Positions 39,557-46,727 of a stretch of DNA of 46,727 nucleotides are shown here, one piece after another. Positions within the stretch are counted from its first letter, which is position 1. The number at the start of each line of letters is the position of its first letter. Under the pieces are notes generated by a model. It was given only the letters and a program-made list of their open reading frames with translations. It had not been told where the DNA came from and made no database searches. The stretch comes from Chroococcidiopsidaceae cyanobacterium YX2bin18. GTDB taxonomy: Bacteria > Cyanobacteriota > Cyanobacteriia > Cyanobacteriales > Chroococcidiopsidaceae. The stretch lies in the NCBI GenBank assembly GCA_030446505.1, contig JAUJND010000033.1:1-46727 (forward strand), given 5' to 3'. The position numbers and the translations under genes are program-made.

Positions 39557-40750
39557 TTAACCTTTGGCATAGTTATGATGTTGCCAATACTTGTAAGCAC
39601 CATGTGCCAGAGTGACGACACCAGTAACAATAGCAGATTCATCAACTGCAAACTGGGGATGGTGCAGCGGGTAGTTGATATGGTATCTTTGTATCCTCCC
39701 AAGCGAAACATTGCACCAGGAGCGTGTTCTAGATATAGGGAAAAATCTTCCGAACCCAGAGAAGGTTCTGGTAAAACTTGGACGCGATCGCTACCCCAGG
39801 CTTCTTCAAGCCGCTGTCTGCAACAACTGGGACAGGGCTAGGTCATTTTGGACACCTGGTGTGCCGGGACGGTAGTTAACTTGATAACGAGCGCCGTAAC
39901 ACTCGCAGATATTGGCGACGATTTGGGAAATCCACTTGGGTAGATTTGCTCGTGTTTCTGGATGGAGCGATCGCACAGTTCCGCGCAATGTCACCTGATC
40001 TGCAATTATATTTGGCTCTTCCACCATTAATCTGCCCAATACTCAGCACCATTGGGCGTAACGGATTTTGGGTGCGACTAATTGCTTGCTGAAGTGTCGT
40101 AATTACTTGAGATGCGATCCAAATAGCATCAATTGCTTCATGAGGCCGCGCTCCATGCCCCGATTCCCCCATAATAATAATTTCTAAGTCATCCGCCGCC
40201 GCTGTCAAGGCTCCGTAGCGGATACCGATTGACCCTGCTGGGATCGAGGGATAAACGTGCAAAGATAAAATTGCTGTAACTTTTTCCATCACTCCATCTT
40301 CAACCATCCAACTGGCTCCTTCAGCAGTCTCCTCGCCTGGCTGAAACAAAAAGCGTACATTCCCGCGCAACTCATCTGTTAGCCGAGATAGTACCATTGC
40401 CGTTCCCAGTCCCACCGTAGTATGGACATCATGACCACAAGCGTGCATAATTCCTGGTTCACGAGAGGCAAAATCTAAGACTGTGTGCGTTCTTGAATCG
40501 GCAGGGCATCCATATCGGTGCGAATTGCCAACAATCCGCGATCGCTACCAGTCCCTTGCACTTCTCCGACAACACCAGTTTTACCCACCCCTTCTCGGAC
40601 ATGGACACCGTTTGCAGACAGAACACCAGCAACAAATGCAGCTGTTTGGTACTCATGACCACTTAATTCTGGGTGACTGTGGAGATGGCGGCGGATTTCA
40701 ATCAGGCGAGGCGCTAGTTTTGTTGCTAAATCTTTGATCCGGGTGAGCAT
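39557..40750 (-). pseudogene. M20D-family amidohydrolase (IAA-amino-acid/N-acyl-amino-acid hydrolase type), frameshifted
   Basis: ATG 40750 (MLTRIKDLATKLAPRLIEIR) then RRHLHSHPELSGHEYQTAAF and LLAIRTDMDALPIQERT. A change near 40475 leads to MHACGHDVHTTVGLGTAMVL (metal ligands Cys, His, Asp, His), RFLFQPGEETAEGASWMVED (catalytic Glu pair) and GSIGIRYGALTAAADDLEII. A second near 40030 leads to IIADQVTLRGTVRSLHPETR. A third near 39800 leads to SLGSEDFSLYLEHAPGAMFR and the C-terminus WQHHNYAKG at TAA 39557. So the complete two-metal peptidase core is present, with about four indels. It cleaves N-acylated amino acids in the cytoplasm; the exact substrate is not visible. An in-frame upstream ATG at 40834 is less likely. 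Confidence 0.8.
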
Positions 40751-40928
40751 TGATAAATTAGTTAATACGCTTTTACCCCATGATAAAGAATTGTTAAACA
40801 AACAAAAACCATTATCGCCAATAAATACATCCAAGTAATTTTATTACGGCGCGGGTACGTTTAGCAGTAGCTTGAGTAACGTTGCTAGCAGCATCACAGG
40901 CGTCTCTTAAGGAAACGAGGTTTAGTTA

Positions 40929-41385
40929 CTACTCACTGAACTCAGGGCAGTAATATTTAGTAGCCAAGCTGTTGATCACAGATACATTAAAAATACTTGC
41001 TTTTTCAAAGGTTTCACTGGCTTGATTTTGTTGAATTTCATCTAAAGAAAGCCCTGCTTTTAATTCATTGCAGACGCTTTTTGCCTCAGTGATGCTTTGT
41101 TCTGGTGATTTTTTAGCTCTTGCTAGCAACTTATCACGCACATCTGGATATTTCATTACGGTGCGCTCGTAGTCTTTGTTAAATGCTTGGTCACTTTTAC
41201 AACCGCCGTTATTACAGGCAATGTAGATTCTTTAATTTTGCACACCGACTCTGACAGGTCTATAACCTGACCCGACTGGGTAGTCATAAAGCAAGCATAA
41301 TCTGCTTCTTGAGGGCGCCTGCGGGTACTGGTATAAAAGAAATGACAGTAGCAGATAAGACAGCACCTAAACGTAAGAATTTCAT
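40929..41385 (-). pseudogene. Small exported DUF732-like protein, frameshifted
   Basis: From ATG 41385 a signal peptide reads MKFLRLGAVLSATVISFIPV and PAGA, followed after an indel by ADYACFMTTQSGQVIDLSES and VCKIKES. Further frames give DQAFNKDYERTVMKYPDVRD and the C-terminal domain SITEAKSVCNELKAGLSLDE through NSLATKYYCPEFSE. The last part, with two cysteines, 'VC..L..G.S' and 'YCP', fits DUF732-type secreted domains. Function unknown. Three indels (near 41310, 41210 and 41170) in 450 bp. Confidence 0.6.
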
Positions 41386-41572
41386 TGCGTCACCAATATA
41401 TATGTTCTTTACTTAGTAATCCCAAATGGGGAGACAAACTAACATAGAAACGAAAAAACGGAGATGCGTACGTCTTAGCAATGTAGCAAACTTATGCTTT
41501 AAAGGCGCAGCGTTCTTACAATTAGTAAATCTTAACAAGCGCATTACCGGAGGGATTTGCAGTTTGAGATAA

Positions 41573-42055
41573 TTACCAATATTGGCGATCCTCTGTGACA
41601 ACACCATTGGGCATGGTTGTTAGTCTGAATTTGGCACCACGGAAGTTGGTAAAATGCATCGTTGCACCGCGTAAATTTGCTCCCTCTAGGTTCACAGCAA
41701 TAAGACCAGCACGACTCAAATCAGCATTTTCTAGGTTGGCAGATTTTAGATTGACACCCGTCAAACTTGCGTCAATCAATGTCGCACGACTTAAGTCTGC
41801 AATCTCTAGATTTGCACCGCTGAGGTCAGCACGCTCCAAATTGACCTGAGACATATTGGCTCGATTCAGGTTGGCATCTCGCAGGTTTGCGCCGACAAAA
41901 CTAAGATTAAGTTCGTTTAAGGGAGCGTCGCTCAAGTCACACCTGGGACAGACACCTGTTGCCTTCAACTGTTCCAAGTCTTGCGGGCTGTAAGCTTTGG
42001 CTGGAGCTATCAACCATAGAGATAGCACAACTGTAGCGATAATTCTAAGTTTCAT
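41573..42055 (-). CDS. Exported pentapeptide-repeat protein
   Basis: Intact. ATG 42055 (MKLRIIATVVLSLWLIAPAK, signal peptide ending AKA-Y) is preferred over the in-frame ATG at 42118. After a short Cys-containing linker (LEQLKATGVCPRCDLSDAPL), about 18 A(D/N)LXX pentapeptides form a right-handed beta-helix (FVGANLRDANLNRANMSQVN, LERADLSGANLEIADLSRAT). A C-terminal cap follows (FRLTTMPNGVVTEDRQYW). Likely periplasmic. Proteins of this kind are abundant in cyanobacteria, mostly of unknown function. Confidence 0.85.
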   Translation of the reverse strand: MKLRIIATVVLSLWLIAPAKAYSPQDLEQLKATGVCPRCDLSDAPLNELNLSFVGANLRDANLNRANMSQVNLERADLSGANLEIADLSRATLIDASLTGVNLKSANLENADLSRAGLIAVNLEGANLRGATMHFTNFRGAKFRLTTMPNGVVTEDRQYW

Positions 42056-42300
42056 TTTTTTGACTCGGTTATTGAGGGCTGTCAATTTTAGCATCGCCAT
42101 TTTCAACTCGAACGGCAACTGCCTAAAGCTGATAAAATGGCAAATTATAGCGAAAAATGATTAAATTAATCGATAATTTGAGCGAAAAAATTAAAAATAT
42201 TAGAATGATTTTATACCTTATTCCTATGTATTATCCAGGCTATTCTTTAAATTGACGCAGAGCCAGAAGATGTGTTCCACTTTAGTCAGTCAACCACACA

Positions 42301-43985
42301 TCAGCGCCAGCCTAAAAAGCGCAAGAAAGGCACAACCAAGTAGTAACTCACCCCTAGCCAGAAGCTAAGTGCAATGCTCATAAAACAAAAAAAAGCTGTA
42401 TATACCCACAATTCAAGCCAACTGGGTTGAAGTTCCAGGTGAAATAAAGAAGTTGGGAAAAAATTTAAACTAGCCATACCCGCAAAAAGGGTAGTAGTGC
42501 CAGCGCTGACGCGATAACAGCATGAACCAGTAATGACTCGGTAGACCCAAACCAGCGTGTAATCAGGGCAACCGCAACTACAATCAATCCCATTACAGAC
42601 TCTACGCCACCATCAGGCGTTACTCGCAAAACCAACCAGCCCAATCCATAACCCACTAGCCCCATTAACATTGCAACCAAATACCGCCGCCGCTGACCAA
42701 AACCCCTGCTGCTGTTAGCCCCCAGGCAGTTCCCAACCCAGCAAACATAAAGATGAGCATCTCTGAACCTACATTAATTTGAGGATCTAGAACTAGTCGA
42801 GATAATTGCTGAGAAAAAGCAGCAACTTTAGCACCTAATGGCGACCAATGCAACCTCGCTAAGACAAACCCAGTTAGAGTGCTGACACACGCAGCGAGCG
42901 TGGCAAACTCAGCACCATTGCCCAAATCGTATCCCGGCAAGCTTGTACTAGATGGACTATAGCTCTCAGTAAGAAAAGAGTAGTCTGAGAAATACCTTTG
43001 CTAAAGACTGAAATAACTACCCAGCACCAATCCAAACAAGTTTGCGTCAGACGGCTAATCGACTTGAAGCAAACCCTGCTTTACAGATGTCTGCGCTAGT
43101 TAGACGCTCCTGAATTGCGGTAGCGGTTGCTGGTCGTTGGCTGGGATCTTCTTGCACCAGTTGATCCAATAAATCTGCAAAATCTGGATATCTGGATTGA
43201 TTGAAACTACAGTACGCCATTGTAGTCCAGTTGTCGATTTCCAATTCTGGGGGATAAATGCCTGTTAGTAATTGAATCATCGTCCGACCTAGCGCATAAA
43301 AATCGCTAGCTGGTCCCACGCTCCGCCCCACAATTTGCTCTGGGGGACTATAGCCGGAAGAAAATAACCGCGTTGAGCTAGCCTGACGTGACAAGACGGA
43401 ACCAATTTTCGCTCCACCAAAATCAATTACTACAAGCTGCCCTGTTGTGTCACGCAGCATCAAATTAGAGGGTTTAAGGTCACGGTGAATAATTTTGCGG
43501 GTATGCAACTCTTGTAAAATCTCTACCGCTTGTTTGAACCAACCCCTTACCCATGCCTCTGGACAACCTTGGGGATGCTGCTCCAAAATCTCCTGTAGTG
43601 TCTGACCGTTAATTTTTTCCATGATTAAACAAGGCAGTTGACGCTCTTGTTTGTTATCCCTTACCAGGAAATAACCATCAGGCTCGACTCTAGGTACACC
43701 TGGATGCCGCAGACTCGCTAAAACAGCTGCTTCTTGCTCAAACAACTCTAGTGCTTTTGCTGAGGGTTCTATCAAAACCTTGAGCACCCGCTCTGTTTCC
43801 GTTACCAAATCCCAAACTGTGTAGATCGTGGCAAACCCTCCCGCGCCCAAACACTGGAGAGGAACGTAGCGATTTTTCAGTTGTAGTGATGCGCCACAAC
43901 TGTTACAAAACTTATTTCCCCAAGTATGAGGATAGGGACGTGGGCAACCAGGACTAATACAATAAATTGTTGCAAGTTGAGGCAC
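42301..43985 (-). pseudogene. Serine/threonine protein kinase with Cys4 N-terminus and membrane C-terminal domain, frameshifted after the kinase domain
   Basis: ATG 43985. Residues 9-32 carry two Cys pairs (CISPGC, CNSC), a zinc-ribbon-like head. The kinase domain (about 40-290) is complete: glycine loop LGAGGFATIYTV, Lys in RVLKVL, catalytic loop IIHRDLKPSNLML, DFGGAKIGSV and APE-like YSPPEQIVG. A stop at 43047 ends the frame, but shifting one base continues SRLTQTCLDWCWVVISVFSK and TTLFLLRAIVHLVQACRDTI. After two more indels come SEMLIFMFAGLGTAWGLTAA, MLMGLVGYGLGWLVLRVT and the closing ALSFWLGVSYYLVVPFLRFL to TGA 42301. Relatives carry this same multi-helix tail, so the full kinase is membrane-anchored. 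Confidence 0.8.
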
Positions 43986-44080
43986 AACTAAATCAAGACA
44001 TAAGCTCCACTAAATTCTACTTCCCCTACTCCCATGCAGACGGATAGCAGTCCTACTTAGTTAATTGTCTTTGCCTAATA

Positions 44081-45679
44081 TCAGTGTCCATTCCAGGCGA
44101 TCGGCAAGCTATGTTCAGAGGGCCAAGACCCCTGATTGGAATTGGTTCGAGTTTCTTCATCTAGCACTTTAACGACTTTATTGTAGATTTCTTCTGCCTG
44201 TTGCGGGGAATCGCCAATACTAGTCAATCCCAGCTTGCCGAATTCCGACAGACAGCCCATAAGATGAAAAACTGTACCAGTTTCAGTTCCCGTGTCAAAG
44301 TGCAGTCGATGATGGGCAATAATGTCCATTAAGTCATTTGGCAGCAGACCCTGATAACGCGCTTTTTGCAAGTTATCAGTGGCAATGTAGTATTTTGGTC
44401 GCCCCTGCTGACTGTAGAATAGTCCAGTGGAAAAGTCATAACGCCCATTGGTTAACAACTTAAGTGTCATGAAGGGATGGGTAGTACCACCCTTACGCAG
44501 ATTTATTTCAATTGCTTGAAGATCCCACTGCGTATCACCTTGAACTGCAATAAAATCGACCCCAAAACGCTCTAAGACTCCTTTTTCTGCTAGTTTCTTG
44601 CCAACTTTCAATCCCAAGTCCTGTAACGGTAGTCGATAAGCTTCATCAGCAGGAAAGCGACAACCAAGATAGATTTGACCATCTGGTCCTCCCAGAATTT
44701 GATCGTGGGTAGAAAGGATTTCTACTTCGCCACTAGGTGTAATCCGACCTTGGACGCTGGGTGAGTACTTTACTTCTCCTTCGACAAACGCCTCAACAAT
44801 TCCTCCTAATTCTGGCAAGCGGCTAGAAAAATTTGCCCAGTTTTCAGATTCTGATTGAAAGCTCATATGCTGGAAGGAATTGCCAATTGCTGCTAGCCGT
44901 TCTTCTGGCGATTTCCCTAGTGCTACTTTTTGCAGCGGTCTCAAATCTAGCAGGGCGTTGGCTTCTCCGGAAATTCCTTCATTGAGTTTAACTACCATGC
45001 GCTTTAATGTCGGTTGGCGTTCCCACAACTGCGCCACCTCTTGCGCTAATTCTTCAGCATTCCAAACGCTACTGCTGCCATCGGGATAAGATACTCCACT
45101 TTCAGCAAATATCTGCCGACTGCCACTCTTTGTACCCCAAATTTGTAGTTCTGGAGCAGCAGCATACAAAGGTATATTTAACCGGACAGACAATTCTCCT
45201 TCCCAAAATGAAGAATTATAGCAGATCATGTATGATTTGTCTAGGCGTAAAGCTTGCCGAATCCGCTCAATTAAACGGGGACGCTCTACAATTTTCTGAG
45301 TTAGAGGCTTGAGAGAGGAATCGTAAGTAGAAAGTAATAGCAAGCGATCGCGAGCATGAGAAAACGGAATCCCAGGCAATAGTTGGAGATAGTAATCAAT
45401 AACGCTGGGATGCAGTGGCTGTGAGGTGACATAAATTAGCCGAGTTCGGGGGTTCTGCAAGCGAATTAAGCAAAACAGCAGACGCTCTTCATAGTGATCA
45501 CAACCCTGAATTTTGAGTAATTCTCGCTGGTCTACGCTCAACGAGGGGATAACCAAAATATCTGCATCACTTTGGTCAAACAGTTCCGTGGTTTTCCAGC
45601 GATCGCGTAACTGAATTTGCAGATGTCGAAATGCCTCTATGCATTCAGATTCAGAGTCAGAATAATTTAAAGTTTGCAT
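44081..45679 (-). CDS. PGM1-related ATP-grasp peptide ligase
   Basis: Intact, 532 codons, ATG 45679. The N-terminal pre-ATP-grasp region (SDADILVIPSLSVDQRELLK, NPRTRLIYVTSQPLHPSVID) is followed by an ATP-grasp core: MVVKLNEGISGEANALLDLR, GGIVEAFVEGEVKYSPSVQG, STHDQILGGPDGQIYLGCRF, ERFGVDFIAVQGDTQWDLQA and IEINLRKGGTTHPFMTLKLL, with the Mg2+/ATP residues 'EINLRKGGTTHP'. A C-terminal domain (DIIAHHRLHFDTGTETGTVF, HLMGCLSEFGKLGLTSIGDS) matches the PGM1-type ligases, named for the pheganomycin enzyme that joins a nonproteinogenic amino acid to a peptide. The product in cyanobacteria is unknown. It stands alone, 95 bp upstream of the kinase gene. Confidence 0.75.
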   Translation of the reverse strand: MQTLNYSDSESECIEAFRHLQIQLRDRWKTTELFDQSDADILVIPSLSVDQRELLKIQGCDHYEERLLFCLIRLQNPRTRLIYVTSQPLHPSVIDYYLQLLPGIPFSHARDRLLLLSTYDSSLKPLTQKIVERPRLIERIRQALRLDKSYMICYNSSFWEGELSVRLNIPLYAAAPELQIWGTKSGSRQIFAESGVSYPDGSSSVWNAEELAQEVAQLWERQPTLKRMVVKLNEGISGEANALLDLRPLQKVALGKSPEERLAAIGNSFQHMSFQSESENWANFSSRLPELGGIVEAFVEGEVKYSPSVQGRITPSGEVEILSTHDQILGGPDGQIYLGCRFPADEAYRLPLQDLGLKVGKKLAEKGVLERFGVDFIAVQGDTQWDLQAIEINLRKGGTTHPFMTLKLLTNGRYDFSTGLFYSQQGRPKYYIATDNLQKARYQGLLPNDLMDIIAHHRLHFDTGTETGTVFHLMGCLSEFGKLGLTSIGDSPQQAEEIYNKVVKVLDEETRTNSNQGSWPSEHSLPIAWNGH

Positions 45680-46192
45680 CGCCTCAGCCCACGCCCAATA
45701 ACTGCGATCTTACTCTGGTCAATGTTTTGCGTAATATATACCTTGAGGAACAATCCTACTTCCTACTTCAGATAAAAATTTTAAGATTTATTATTATGCC
45801 AGAAAAGGGAATATAACAAGGCAATTTTTGGGTAACGTTTCTAAATTAAAGTAGCCAAAATAACAATATATAGCAAATTAGGTTACACCTGAAGACTGAC
45901 CTCAGCTAATACCGCTTTCCACCTCTGGAGCGATAAAGTCTACTCCACGGGCAGATAAATTATTGCTTAGATAAACCCTAATATTGCCTGCATCGAGTAA
46001 TTTCCTCCAGTTGAGTTAGTTCTAAAGGTGAGCCAACTTTTTGTTAAAGCATTCGACGTAGAAACACCTAAATTTGTCGCCGACAGTTCCTCACAAACTC
46101 AAAACAACCTTGGGTCAATCGCAGCGCCAGGGTTTAGTTTTAATAAGGCTTGTTAGTCGAGTTTTAATCCAGTAAACCAAGGAGATAATCTT
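45680..46192. other. Intergenic region upstream of the PGM1-like ligase and SDR genes, with a possible minus-strand coding remnant
   Basis: About 510 bp. On the minus strand, about 46060-45905 reads KLAHL and, after a frame change, LDAGNIRVYLSNNLSARGVD then FIAPEVESGIS before a stop. This looks like the C-terminal end of a real protein, preceded by SPLELTQLEEIT in another frame. I do not recognise the family. The rest shows nothing. The SDR ribosome site AAGGAGA lies at 46178-46184. Confidence 0.35.
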
Positions 46193-46727
46193 ATGCCAGA
46201 AGAATCACTACAACCACCACAGCATCAGGAGCAACAACCAGGTCGTGAATCAGAAATGACACCACAACCCAAGGCAGACGACCCTCAGTATCGAGGCAGT
46301 GGTAAGTTGCAGGGTAAAGTGGCACTAATTACAGGAGGTGATAGTGGTATTGGTCGTGCTGTGGCGATCGCCTTCGCTAAAGAAGGAGCCGATGTTGCAA
46401 TTCTGTACTTGAATGAACACGACGATGCTAAACAGACGAAACAAATGGTGGAAGAGCAAGGTCGTCGTGCAGTAGCGATCGCTGGAGACATTGGGGACGA
46501 AAGCTTTTGTCAGCAAGCTATCCAACAAGCAGTGGATGAGTTTGGCAAACTTGATATTCTAGTAAATAATGCTGCTGAACAGCATCCTCAAGAAAGCATC
46601 GAGGACATCAGCGCTCAACAACTGGAACGTACCTTCCGTACCAATATTTTCTCAATGTTTTTCCTCACGAAGGCAGCGATGAAGCACCTGAAAGAAGGCA
46701 GCGCCATTATTAATACCACATCCGTAA
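46193..46727 (+). CDS. SDR-family oxidoreductase (YdaD/YghA-like stress type), 5' part, truncated by window end
   Basis: ATG 46193 with AAGGAGA 8 bases upstream. The N-terminal extension is rich in Pro and Gln (QPPQHQEQQPGRESEMTPQP, KADDPQYRGSGKL) and leads into the Rossmann core: GKVALITGGDSGIGRAVAIA (TGxxxGIG), VAILYLNEHDDAKQT, AIAGDIGDESF, KLDILVNNAAEQHP (NNAG-type) and the helix with RTFRTNIFSMFFLTKAAM. The catalytic Ser-Tyr-Lys lies beyond the window. Proteins with this extension are NAD(P)-dependent dehydrogenases often induced by general stress. The frame is open to the last base. Confidence 0.9.
   Translation, partial: MPEESLQPPQHQEQQPGRESEMTPQPKADDPQYRGSGKLQGKVALITGGDSGIGRAVAIAFAKEGADVAILYLNEHDDAKQTKQMVEEQGRRAVAIAGDIGDESFCQQAIQQAVDEFGKLDILVNNAAEQHPQESIEDISAQQLERTFRTNIFSMFFLTKAAMKHLKEGSAIINTTSV

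Overview
The window is cyanobacterial. HIP1 octamers (GCGATCGC) are scattered throughout. It holds a CpcT/CpeT-type bilin lyase, a hormogonium polysaccharide (hps) locus, an MntCAB manganese importer closest to the cyanobacterial type, a TMEM165/Gdt1-family manganese exporter and several families known mainly from cyanobacteria (DUF3598, Cys4-Ser/Thr kinase with membrane tail). The hps locus suggests a motile or hormogonium-forming lineage (Nostocales, Oscillatoriales or Chroococcidiopsis-like); I cannot name the genus. I saw no tRNA, rRNA or CRISPR array.

Coding quality is strikingly mosaic. Some genes are fully open: truncated nnrE, the AbiEii-like pair, mnmA, sat, the first 746 codons of hpsA, sdhA, mntCAB, the exporter, mgtE and a PGM1-like ligase. 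Others are broken every 100-300 bp by one- or two-base indels while the protein stays recognisable in alternating frames: three membrane/glycosyltransferase genes, hydrolase plus acyltransferase, metG, a LabA-like NYN gene, a SPOR-like gene, hpsC, hpsB and the hpsA 3' half, DUF3598, cpcT-like, an AI-2E transporter, a phosphoesterase, an M20 peptidase and the kinase tail. metG is normally essential and single-copy, so locally poor consensus sequence is at least as likely as real decay.

Layout. 1-4.0 kb: three minus-strand membrane genes, two of them GT39-like, the last in AT-rich DNA. 4.2-5.8 kb: PlsC-type acyltransferase followed by an alpha/beta hydrolase. 6.2-8.8 kb: metG and a LabA-like NYN protein. 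8.8-10.6 kb: NAD(P)HX epimerase lacking its usual dehydratase half, then a nucleotidyltransferase toxin-like gene with a 76-residue partner. 11.1-14.8 kb: SPOR-like protein, mnmA, sat. 14.9-15.4 kb: an IS1-family remnant with a 104-bp MITE-like element inserted in it. 15.5-23.6 kb: hpsA-hpsB-hpsC-pseudopilin operon. 24.5-29.0 kb: DUF3598 and CpcT/CpeT-like genes ending stop-to-stop, an AI-2E permease, a calcineurin-like phosphoesterase, and a second copy of the MITE. 29.4-33.5 kb: a small membrane protein, sdhA, and a coiled-coil gene split by an IS4-family element. 33.5-39.1 kb: a divalent-metal block. 39.2-46.7 kb: a small conserved protein, an M20 amidohydrolase, a small secreted protein, a pentapeptide-repeat protein, a Ser/Thr kinase, a PGM1-like ATP-grasp ligase and the start of an SDR oxidoreductase.

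The most coherent biology is metal homeostasis. mntC-mntA-mntB imports Mn2+. A yybP-ykoY-type Mn2+ riboswitch leader at about 36577-36763 precedes a TMEM165/Gdt1-type Mn2+ exporter, and mgtE (Mg2+) follows. The most informative mobile-element record is the nested insertion at 15 kb, where removing the MITE and one 5-bp duplication rejoins the transposase reading frame.
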